Source: an uncultured Treponema sp. (GTDB lineage Bacteria > Spirochaetota > Spirochaetia > Treponematales > Treponemataceae). From it: DNA of 17,001 bases. This document shows, piece by piece, positions 7,086 through 14,197 of this stretch. The notes beneath the pieces are model-generated. The model was not told the origin of the DNA, did not search any database, and saw only the letters and a list, made by a program, of their open reading frames with translations. The first letter of the stretch is position 1; each line of letters starts with the position of its first letter. The stretch lies in contig CAMOEE010000028.1 of the NCBI GenBank assembly GCA_946611835.1, positions 1 to 17,001 of the forward strand, in the 5' to 3' direction. The position numbers and the translations under genes were made by a program.

Positions 7086-8681
7086 TTACTCAATTTCGTA
7101 AGTCTCGCCATATTTAACAATCTGCACATCCGGGAATCCATGCTCGGCCAGGTATTTTTGGAATGCCTCCTGAGCGTCTTTTTCACCATGAACCATGAAG
7201 ATTTTTTTGAGGCGGCTTGTGTCGATTGATTTGAGCCATTTCGTACATTCTTCGTAATCCGCATGGGCTGAGAAGGCGTTTATCGTCTCGACATTTGCCC
7301 TAACATCATACTCATCTCCCATGATTTTGACAACTTTCGCACCGTCACGAATTCTTCGTCCAAGGGTATTTTCTGCCATGTAGCCCACGATTAGAATAGT
7401 GTTCCGTGGATCTGAGATATTGTTCGCAATATGATGGACGATTCGGCCACTCTCACACATTCCGTCGGCAGAAATTATAATCATGGGACCTTCTTTTTTG
7501 TTGAGGTTCTTTGATTCTTCGAGAGAATTTACAAATGAAAGGCTTCCGAATCCAAACGGGTTTTTGTGATGTTTAAGGAAGGCTTCGTGAACTTCATCTG
7601 AGTAGCACTCCTGATGAACCTGGAAGATTGATGTCGCATTTACAGCCATAGGAGAATCAACATAAATAGGAACGACAGGAATCTTTTTCTGGTCTACGAG
7701 CCTGTGCAGGTAATAGACAAGTTCCTGAGTGCGTTCAATCGCAAAGGACGGAATTATGACTTTGCCTTTTTTTTCGATTGCACGGCGGACGATTTTTCGA
7801 AGTTCGTCCATTGCTACGGCCGTATCCTCATGCTTTCGGTTTCCGTAAGTACTTTCAAGGAAGATGTAATCCGGTGGCGGAAGGTTCGTAGCCGGGTCAC
7901 GGATAATCGGCTTCATTTTGCGGCCCAAGTCACCTGTGTACAAGATTCGGATTTCATCTTTTCCTTCGCGACGGTCATTTCCGCTGCGCCGCTCAGGCCC
8001 CTTGTAAGCCGCCTCTTCCTCAGGACTAGCCTTACGGCGGTCGGGAGTGCTTCGTTTGTCGTCCTTTTTCCAGCCAAAAAGCTTATTCCAGATTCGGAGG
8101 ACATTTGAGTCAGTCTCACGGATTGGTTTTCCGTTTTCGTCCCGCTGACCCTTTATCGTAATGTAAGCGAATGCCGAACCAAGGATGTGACCGGCATCAA
8201 AATATTCAAGCTGAACTTCGGGAGAAATATACATTTTGCGGTTATAAGAAAGCGTAATGATTTGGTTGGCCGCCTTCAGACAATCTTTTTCGTTGAAGAG
8301 GGGATTCCAATTGAATTTTTCGCCCTTTTTGCTGGCTTGTTTTTGAAGGTATTCCGCATCACGAGCCTGAATTCGGGCGCTGTCCATCATAATCAAATCA
8401 GTGAGGTCACGGGTGGCAGGCGTTGCATAAATATTTCCGTTGTAGCCCTTTTTTACGAGAAGCGGCAAAAGACCTACATGGTCGTAGTGGGCATGAGTAA
8501 GAATAACGGCGTCGATTTTATCAACAGGAATTTCAAAATTCCTGTTCTTTTCGTCGGACTCGGCTCGCTTTCCTTGAAAAGCGCCGCAGTCAATCATGTA
8601 AGAACGACCGTTGATTTCAAAAATATGTTTTGAGCCGGTGACTTCCTGAGCAGCACCAAGTGAATAAACAGAAACAGACAT
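7086..8681 (-). CDS. Beta-CASP metallo-beta-lactamase-fold RNA hydrolase
   Basis: This 531-residue cytoplasmic protein belongs to the CPSF-73/YSH1-like MBL-fold hydrolases that cut RNA with two zinc ions. Metal motifs are complete: HAHYDH (63-68), His165 in DAGHILGSA and Asp251 in YTGDLGR. It also has the beta-CASP Asp/Glu region (LESTYGNR, about 275-282), SAHAD (471-475) and MVHGEKDA (496-503). GGAGG at 8688-8692 supports the start. Residues about 178-243 are an unusual charged insertion (RDENGKP, STPDRRK, GPERRSGNDRRE) between the metal ligands H165 and D251. A possible promoter with TAATAT lies at 8703-8708 on the minus strand. It is the first gene of a pair with the alpha/beta hydrolase. 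Confidence 0.93.
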   Translation of the reverse strand: MSVSVYSLGAAQEVTGSKHIFEINGRSYMIDCGAFQGKRAESDEKNRNFEIPVDKIDAVILTHAHYDHVGLLPLLVKKGYNGNIYATPATRDLTDLIMMDSARIQARDAEYLQKQASKKGEKFNWNPLFNEKDCLKAANQIITLSYNRKMYISPEVQLEYFDAGHILGSAFAYITIKGQRDENGKPIRETDSNVLRIWNKLFGWKKDDKRSTPDRRKASPEEEAAYKGPERRSGNDRREGKDEIRILYTGDLGRKMKPIIRDPATNLPPPDYIFLESTYGNRKHEDTAVAMDELRKIVRRAIEKKGKVIIPSFAIERTQELVYYLHRLVDQKKIPVVPIYVDSPMAVNATSIFQVHQECYSDEVHEAFLKHHKNPFGFGSLSFVNSLEESKNLNKKEGPMIIISADGMCESGRIVHHIANNISDPRNTILIVGYMAENTLGRRIRDGAKVVKIMGDEYDVRANVETINAFSAHADYEECTKWLKSIDTSRLKKIFMVHGEKDAQEAFQKYLAEHGFPDVQIVKYGETYEIE

Positions 8682-8766
8682 AAGAGGCCTCCAAAATCTT
8701 CTATATTATTCTCACTCATAAATTCAAAATTCACAAGGATTTTTTTCAGCTAGACTTTTATCCTTT

Positions 8767-8793
8767 TTGCTTTTACAATTAGAAGATTATAAA
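8767..8793 (+). promoter_or_regulatory. Candidate promoter for the 8811-13614 cluster
   Basis: TATAAA (8788-8793) lies 17 bases before the ribosome binding site start, with a weak TTGCTT (8767-8772) at 15-base spacing. No other strong promoter appears before 12124, so this is the likely start of the four-gene unit. Confidence 0.35.
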
Positions 8794-8810
8794 TTGTTTC
8801 AGAGGTCATT

Positions 8811-9881
8811 TTGTATACCAGAGAAATAAAAACGCCGCCCGAAAAAATCGTTCATAACGGCAAGATTGAATTCGGTACCTTTGGCGGATTGTTAAAAAAG
8901 CTCGATATTCGTGGTGTTCGTGCGCCTTTTGCGGGTTTTCCCTTTCCAACAGTCATTACAAATTTTCGCATTCAAAGTTCGCTGATGTTCATGTTCAACA
9001 TCGGCTCCTTCATGGGTACAGTAGATTTTTTTGATCACAAGGTTTTTGGTTTTGCAGATGTCGTTTTCTGGAACAAAGAAAACGGCCGTAAATTTGCTTA
9101 CCGCTCTTACATGGGACCTCGCCGCCGTTTTATTCCCCACAACATGAGCAGCGGTTTTTGCGCAAGCTTCAACAGAAAACGCTATATCCGGGTAAGCTGG
9201 GACCATCAGCGGGACCGGCTTTCCATGATTTTCAATTTAAAAGGCGATTCCTCACGCCCTTCGGCACAGGCAGCATTCCTTGCTAAATATTCTGAGCCGA
9301 CCATGTGCGAAGTCGCAAGCGTAGTTCCTGCCCCGTCAAAAAGACGCTGCTCGGCCACATACACTGCCAGTCCACAAATCCACGGCTCTCTTTCCCTGGA
9401 AAAAACCAGGCTTTCCGAAGAAGTCAATCAGGAAAATCTTGACGGCTCAGCCATTCTCAGCATCAACCGGGCATATTACAATCTTCATTCAATTTCAGAA
9501 TTTGTAGTTTCTACCGGCGAAATAAATGGCAAAAAATTCAGTTTCCAGATTTTTACCACGCAAGAAAACGCCGTAGATACCGACAATATAAATGGGAACA
9601 TTCTTTGCGTTGACGGAGAATGTACGCCTTTACCACCTGTAACAATCACCCATCCATTCGGGCTTAACAAAAAATGGGTGATTCAGGATTTCGAGAATAT
9701 GGTCGATTTGACTTTTACGCCTTCGTCTGACAACCGCCGTGAAGTCTCATTTTTGGTAATAAAAAGCCATCTTCACACAATTTTCGGAACCTTTGACGGT
9801 GTAATCAAAACCAAATCTGGAGAGGACATTGTTCTGCATAATTTTGCGGGCATTGCGAAGAACCAGCTTTTAAGATTGTAA
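8811..9881 (+). CDS. DUF2804-like protein, TTG start
   Basis: This 356-residue protein has no signal peptide or membrane helix and is rich in beta-strand-like segments. The RAYYNLHSI block (about 220-230), the long aromatic strands and the ending FGTFDGVIKTKSGEDIVLHNFAGIAK resemble the DUF2804 family, whose function is unknown. The start codon is TTG: AGAGGT (8801-8806) sits 4 bases before it, and the next in-frame ATG would remove about 60 conserved-looking residues. The next gene starts 9 bases after the stop, so they are probably cotranscribed. The family call is from memory of the pattern and not verified by search. Confidence 0.72.
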   Translation: MYTREIKTPPEKIVHNGKIEFGTFGGLLKKLDIRGVRAPFAGFPFPTVITNFRIQSSLMFMFNIGSFMGTVDFFDHKVFGFADVVFWNKENGRKFAYRSYMGPRRRFIPHNMSSGFCASFNRKRYIRVSWDHQRDRLSMIFNLKGDSSRPSAQAAFLAKYSEPTMCEVASVVPAPSKRRCSATYTASPQIHGSLSLEKTRLSEEVNQENLDGSAILSINRAYYNLHSISEFVVSTGEINGKKFSFQIFTTQENAVDTDNINGNILCVDGECTPLPPVTITHPFGLNKKWVIQDFENMVDLTFTPSSDNRREVSFLVIKSHLHTIFGTFDGVIKTKSGEDIVLHNFAGIAKNQLLRL

Positions 9882-9890
9882 GGGAATTAT

Positions 9891-11915
9891 ATGGCAGATA
9901 AACCAGAAGCAAAATGGGAACCGGGAACGCTCGACAACACAAGACGGAACATCGGTCCGATTGACGCCTACGAAGCAAAAAAGATGATTCAAAAACTCGG
10001 CGGTGAAATTTTTGCCGAGAAATCAGCTCCTATTGACTACTCTGCCCTTCCGAAATCAAAGGAATATTCAAAACGGGCCGTCGGGCGCACGGCCTCAAAC
10101 ATTGCAAACCAGACGGCAAATGCGGCTACGGCCCAGGCACAGGCCAGCGGAAAATTCGGTTATGCGGTCAAAGAAAAGCCCATCCGATACGGAGCGCTCC
10201 CAGAGTTAAATTCAAAAGAACGACACCTGATGGATCGTCTGATGATGAGCGAGGACTACAAAATCAAGCCTAACCTCGGCCTCTTCAATTTTGTGCTCAA
10301 ATTCCGGAAGAACGGAAACGAAACGGTTCGCAAAAGTTTCATCGAATACAACTTGAAGAGCCATGTTGACCATCTCCAGGAATTCATTACGACGGTAAAA
10401 TCAATAATTCAGATTTCCCCGGACACCTACAAGCAAAAAATTCTTTCTGGCAACGAAGACAGGCTGAAATTTCTCAGAACGGTCGGCTCATGGACGATGA
10501 AGGACATAAAAAAATATTTTTTTGACCTTCAGGATGCTGAAGATGTTACCATTGCCATGATGATTCCGCTTGTTAAGGCAATCTACAAATACCTGCTTAA
10601 AATTTACTATCTCGGTGAATCAAAAATCTCCGGATACTTCAAAGAAATTTACAACGACCTGGCAAAATACCCCAAGTTCGACCTCAAAAAGGCTCAGATG
10701 CTCTCAAAAACAGGCATCACAGAATGGTTCTACATTTACAGTCAGGTTATCAAAGGGCTTTACCCCCTCTTGATGCGAATGAGCAGCACAAAATTCGACT
10801 ATTTTCAGGACTTCTTCCTCGTTCAGACATCGAATATCCTGAAATTCCTCGAAATAACTAAATTCGACCTTCTTCTTCCTAACAAAAAGAATGACGCTCC
10901 AAGCCCGGAATCTCTTGGAAAGGCCGAAAAAGAAGAAAAATCTGTGTCTCAGGAAAAAAAGGCAAAGGAAGCGGAAAAGAAATCTGATCTGGTCGAGGCG
11001 GGTCTCATACTGCTGGACAATCTTTTTCCGGATGCAGGTTTTGACAAAATCGACACCATGCCGGATATGTATCCCTATTTTCAGCCGGTTTATCAGTTCC
11101 GTGACGGATACAATCTTCTTTCTCCCAAAAACGCACTTCAAATTACAGTTACGCTTCTTCGCATAACGGAAGACCTTTTCCAGGGCTGCCGAAACATCGT
11201 CTTTACAGAAGAACAGGAGGAGGACTTAAGCCAGGGAAATTCAGAAAAACTTTCAACGGTTCTAAGCGAATGGTCAGTTTACCGGGAGACGGTTTTCGAA
11301 AAACAATACTGCGACCAGCTCAAAGACTTCGTGAACAGCGAATATTCTCAGGGCGATTTCAAGACAAGCCTTTTTGGAAAGCGAATTCTCACAACTTTGC
11401 TCTGGCAGACTAAATACAACTTCCTTCCCTACTTTGAATTCGAGCAGCTTCTTCTGGAAAAACCCAAGAACGACAGTCCTTACAGACCTTTGTGTATCAG
11501 AGCCGGATTTCTTTTGCGCTACTTCACTACCCTTTCAAAGAGAATTGATGCAGCCGCAAAAAGTCAGGGGCAGGTCATGGGAATTCAAAATCCATGGGAA
11601 AAATACAAATTTGATATTCCCAATGTCGTTTCAAAGCGGATGGATGTGCTCCTTGGCGCAAAAAAAGTCACAGATTCTGCGGCAACGAACGCAAATCTCA
11701 TCAAATATTCACTTCTGATAGTCGCTGTTCTTGACTGGTGGATCAACAATCCCGCAAGTCCGGCCTACTCACATGACTCAATGCAAATCTACCGTGTCAA
11801 CGATGAGGACGGAGCACCAGCATTCAGCGTTCCAACCAGGACAGATCAGAATAAGCTCTTTGCCGACAGGGTAAAGCAGAATATCGAAAAACAAAAAGCG
11901 GCAGCACAGGCATAA
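9891..11915 (+). CDS. Uncharacterised 674-residue cytoplasmic protein
   Basis: I do not recognise a family. The protein has no signal peptide and no convincing membrane helix. The N-terminal 110 residues look flexible and contain a repeated motif, PIDYSALPKSKE (47-58) and PIRYGALPELNSKE (97-110), separated by an Ala/Gln-rich stretch. Residues about 115-325 are mainly helical, followed by a highly charged Lys/Glu linker (about 329-370). A second helical domain with many aromatic residues runs to about 650, and the tail is Lys/Ala-rich. AGGGA at 9880-9884 gives a ribosome binding site. It lies 9 bases after the DUF2804-like gene and 1 base before slyX, so the three are surely one transcript. 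A scaffold or binding role is possible, but no catalytic motif is visible. Confidence 0.85.
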   Translation: MADKPEAKWEPGTLDNTRRNIGPIDAYEAKKMIQKLGGEIFAEKSAPIDYSALPKSKEYSKRAVGRTASNIANQTANAATAQAQASGKFGYAVKEKPIRYGALPELNSKERHLMDRLMMSEDYKIKPNLGLFNFVLKFRKNGNETVRKSFIEYNLKSHVDHLQEFITTVKSIIQISPDTYKQKILSGNEDRLKFLRTVGSWTMKDIKKYFFDLQDAEDVTIAMMIPLVKAIYKYLLKIYYLGESKISGYFKEIYNDLAKYPKFDLKKAQMLSKTGITEWFYIYSQVIKGLYPLLMRMSSTKFDYFQDFFLVQTSNILKFLEITKFDLLLPNKKNDAPSPESLGKAEKEEKSVSQEKKAKEAEKKSDLVEAGLILLDNLFPDAGFDKIDTMPDMYPYFQPVYQFRDGYNLLSPKNALQITVTLLRITEDLFQGCRNIVFTEEQEEDLSQGNSEKLSTVLSEWSVYRETVFEKQYCDQLKDFVNSEYSQGDFKTSLFGKRILTTLLWQTKYNFLPYFEFEQLLLEKPKNDSPYRPLCIRAGFLLRYFTTLSKRIDAAAKSQGQVMGIQNPWEKYKFDIPNVVSKRMDVLLGAKKVTDSAATNANLIKYSLLIVAVLDWWINNPASPAYSHDSMQIYRVNDEDGAPAFSVPTRTDQNKLFADRVKQNIEKQKAAAQA

Positions 11916-11916
11916 A

Positions 11917-12123
11917 ATGGATAAAGAAATTGAAAACAGGTTCATAGAACTTGAAACAAAAATCGCCTACATGGACGATTTCATCAACAAACTGCAGGAA
12001 GAGGCTGTCGAAAACCAGAAGATGATTCAGATTCTCCGTGAAGAAAATCAGGTTTTGGCCGGCAGAATTCAGGATTTGTCCGAGAACATGGAAATTCCGA
12101 ACAGAAGGCCGCCTCATTATTAA
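11917..12123 (+). CDS. slyX: SlyX family protein
   Basis: This 68-residue acidic coiled coil matches the SlyX pattern: it opens with ENRFIELETKIAYMDDFI, continues with a heptad-like helix (QILREENQVLAGRIQDL), and ends in the characteristic RRPPHY. SlyX proteins are widespread and their function is unresolved. The ATG follows the previous stop codon by a single base, so translation is probably coupled. Confidence 0.85.
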   Translation: MDKEIENRFIELETKIAYMDDFINKLQEEAVENQKMIQILREENQVLAGRIQDLSENMEIPNRRPPHY

Positions 12124-12154
12124 TTCGGAATGCGGAATTAGGAATTCGGAATTA
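12124..12154. repeat. GGAATT-type short tandem repeat spacer
   Basis: Four imperfect copies of a CGGAAT/GGAATT word occur directly after the slyX stop codon. Such runs are prone to slippage. The 48-base gap contains no ribosome binding site for the next gene. Confidence 0.6.
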
Positions 12155-12171
12155 TTAATTTTCAATTTTTA

Positions 12172-13614
12172 ATGCGGAAATTTCTTCAGATTACAATTTT
12201 TCTTTTTTTCTCTTGTTTTCTTTTTGGGGGAGAGGGGGCGAACTTTCCTTCTCTGGAGCCGCTTTTTTCTTTTAAGGACGGAGAACTTTCTTCTGAGGAC
12301 TTGATTCTATCGGGGCTTGAGTTTTCTTTTTGCCCTGCTGACTCTGATTTGGCAAAAGAATCGCTCGAAAAGTTCAGGGCGCTTGAGGAACAAGTCAAAT
12401 CGGATGCTTTTATGGTCCTTTCCGAAGAAGAGCGGGGAGAGAAAATTCTTTCTTTGATTTACGAAAATACTCTCCGCCAGTACAGTCTCAATCAGACTTA
12501 TATCGATGTCATGTTTCAGAAGGGAACTTACAACTGTGTCTCGGCAAGTATTTTGTATTATGCCCTTGCGAAGTCAGCTGCCTTGAAGGTTCATGCAGTT
12601 GAAACGCCCGACCACGCTTTTTGCACCCTCTACCTTTCTGACGGACGCAAGATTGATGTGGAGACCACGAATCCCAACGGCTTTAATCCGGGGACCAAAA
12701 AGAACCTCCAGTCAAATGCAAATTCTACCCGTTATCAGATTGTTCCAAAAAAATATTACTCCAACCGTCACGAAATATCCGAAAGGAAATTCATAAGCCT
12801 GGTCGGGAAAAACGCCTCGGCAATGCTGGACGAAAAACGGGATTACAAAAAAGCAGTTCCTCTGGCAGCCGCAAGAATTGATTTTACGAAAGATTGCCCA
12901 AAAGAAGACAAAAAGGCCGTGCGGATTGATTTTGATACTGTGGCCATGAACTATGCAGTTCTATTCGACAGGCAGAAAAAATCTGATCTGGCCCTGGACT
13001 GGCTTGATTTGGTGGAAAACCGATGGGGAAAGGCCGAAAACCAGCCCTTTTATCAGAATACCTATGAAAGCATAGCCTACAATTGCGCGGCAAACCTAAC
13101 GAACCAGAAACAGGCCGGGACTGCTCAGAAAATCTTTGATTTGCACAAGGAAAAAATCAGTGAAAAAAACAGGAATGTCATCGAGGGGATGATTTTTTAT
13201 GCCCTGATTGATGAGCAGACGAAAAAAGTCAGCCCGGATGAAGCCATTTCACTGATTCAGGAGAAAAAATCCGCCCCCCAGGCAAAAGATGCGGCAATCT
13301 CACGGAAGCTTATAGCTCTCGAAGAATATTACTGGGCAGAAAAGGCAAAAGTTTTGAGCAAAGACGGAAAGTTCCTTGAGGCGGCGGAAATTCTTTCGGA
13401 AGGACTGAAATCGCTCCCGAACAGCCGTAACCTGCAGACAATCAGGAATCAGAACATGAACAACTACGCCGTGAATATTCACAACCAGTTCGCGGATTTG
13501 TTCAACGCAAAGAAACTTGACGAAGCAGAAGCCCTGCTGAATGAAGGATTGAAAATCGTGCCAAAAAACGGCACATTGCAGAGGGATTTACAGATTCTCA
13601 GAAGCAGGAAATAA
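12172..13614 (+). CDS. Exported transglutaminase-like cysteine enzyme with TPR tail
   Basis: The 480-residue protein begins with a basic residue and a hydrophobic signal (MRKFLQITIFLFFSCFLFGG). Cys15 could be lipidated under the relaxed spirochaete lipobox, or signal peptidase I may cut after it. Residues about 85-175 contain a transglutaminase/papain-like triad: Cys122 in GTYNCVSASILYYAL, His148 in ETPDHAFCTLYL and Asp162 in GRKIDVETTNPNGFNPG. The rest (about 225-480) is helical with TPR-like blocks (ALDWLDLVENRWG, FLEAAEILSEGLKSLPNS, LDEAEALLNEGLKIVPKNG). It probably works in the periplasm as a protease or acyltransferase on a peptide or cell-wall partner; the substrate is unknown. There is no clear ribosome binding site. 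The final residues and stop lie inside a hairpin. Confidence 0.82.
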   Translation: MRKFLQITIFLFFSCFLFGGEGANFPSLEPLFSFKDGELSSEDLILSGLEFSFCPADSDLAKESLEKFRALEEQVKSDAFMVLSEEERGEKILSLIYENTLRQYSLNQTYIDVMFQKGTYNCVSASILYYALAKSAALKVHAVETPDHAFCTLYLSDGRKIDVETTNPNGFNPGTKKNLQSNANSTRYQIVPKKYYSNRHEISERKFISLVGKNASAMLDEKRDYKKAVPLAAARIDFTKDCPKEDKKAVRIDFDTVAMNYAVLFDRQKKSDLALDWLDLVENRWGKAENQPFYQNTYESIAYNCAANLTNQKQAGTAQKIFDLHKEKISEKNRNVIEGMIFYALIDEQTKKVSPDEAISLIQEKKSAPQAKDAAISRKLIALEEYYWAEKAKVLSKDGKFLEAAEILSEGLKSLPNSRNLQTIRNQNMNNYAVNIHNQFADLFNAKKLDEAEALLNEGLKIVPKNGTLQRDLQILRSRK

Positions 13615-13624
13615 ATCCTGCTTC
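13601..13624. terminator. 9-bp hairpin enclosing a stop codon
   Basis: GAAGCAGGA (13601-13609) pairs with TCCTGCTTC (13616-13624). The TAA stop of the transglutaminase/TPR gene (13612-13614) is in the six-base loop. The 19-base convergent gap leaves this as the only candidate terminator for both strands. Confidence 0.6.
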
Positions 13625-13633
13625 CGAATAATT

Positions 13634-14056
13634 TTAGTCGCGGGTTTTGAGCCAGCCGCACAATGCAATCAGCCAGCCGATTACAATTACGATGAGGCCG
13701 ATTCCAATGCCTGTTCCAGTGGCTTTGTGGGCAAATTTTACGATGCCTTTTGCCCATGGAGCTAAGTTAAGATAGTTCAAAAGAACATAAATGCCGCCTG
13801 CAATTGAAACGATAAGGGAAATGAGCTTGACTGGAAGTTTTGCCCTGAGCGTAACAAAGCAGAAAACGATGCCGGCGATTGCTCCGCCCAAAGCCAGGAT
13901 TGAGCCGATTTTGAGGTCTCCTGAGCCGTCAGTAATTGCATTGAAAGCGCTTGTTCCGCCGCCGAAGAATTTGCTTGCTGTGAGCGGAAGGAAACATCCG
14001 ATTACGACCAGTGCCATTCCAATCAGGTAGAGCGGAAGATTTGATTTTTTTGCCAT
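13634..14056 (-). CDS. Four-helix membrane protein of unknown function
   Basis: From the ATG at 14056 this is a 140-residue protein with hydrophobic segments at about residues 8-27, 48-70, 73-94 and 112-136. I do not recognise a family. The frame is open to an ATG at 14101, but GGAGG (14068-14072) lies 11 bases before the ATG at 14056, so the shorter form is preferred. The longer form would only add a Lys-rich stretch and would translate across the ribosome binding site. It is transcribed away from the chemoreceptor gene. Confidence 0.75.
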   Translation of the reverse strand: MAKKSNLPLYLIGMALVVIGCFLPLTASKFFGGGTSAFNAITDGSGDLKIGSILALGGAIAGIVFCFVTLRAKLPVKLISLIVSIAGGIYVLLNYLNLAPWAKGIVKFAHKATGTGIGIGLIVIVIGWLIALCGWLKTRD

Positions 14057-14103
14057 TTTTGATTTTGCCTCCTTTTTTTTGCAAATCTTTAATGCTATCA
14101 CTA

Positions 14104-14109
14104 ATTATA
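14104..14109 (-). promoter_or_regulatory. Candidate -10 box for the four-helix membrane protein
   Basis: A perfect TATAAT on the minus strand lies about 48 bases before the ATG at 14056, leaving a normal leader with GGAGG. The -35 region is only AT-rich. Confidence 0.45.
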
Positions 14110-14127
14110 ATCTATTTTTAACTTTTT

Positions 14128-14155
14128 TAAAGATTATGAAGATAATTATCGATTA
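14128..14155 (+). promoter_or_regulatory. Possible sigma-28 (FliA) promoter for the chemoreceptor
   Basis: TAAA (14128-14131) and ATCGATTA (14148-14155), 16 bases apart, resemble the flagellar consensus TAAA-N15-GCCGATAA with the CGAT core intact. A housekeeping-like TATAAT (14154-14159) overlaps it. Either gives a leader of about 35 bases. Motility-sigma control of chemoreceptors is common in motile bacteria; assignment here is by motif only. Confidence 0.4.
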
Positions 14156-14197
14156 TAATAATTGGAGAAATTTTAGTTTTGTATATCGAGGTTCTTT

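Noticed and set aside
7704..8633. Plus-strand open frames opposite the RNA hydrolase (7704-8108 and 8187-8633)
   Set aside because: They are shadows of a strongly supported metallo-hydrolase gene and lack ribosome binding sites.
10704..11141. 145-codon minus-strand open frame
   Set aside because: It is antisense to the 674-residue protein, and its composition (runs of Phe/Arg) is typical of a shadow frame.
14057..14101. N-terminal extension of the four-helix membrane protein to ATG 14101
   Set aside because: It would translate across the GGAGG site that serves the ATG at 14056.
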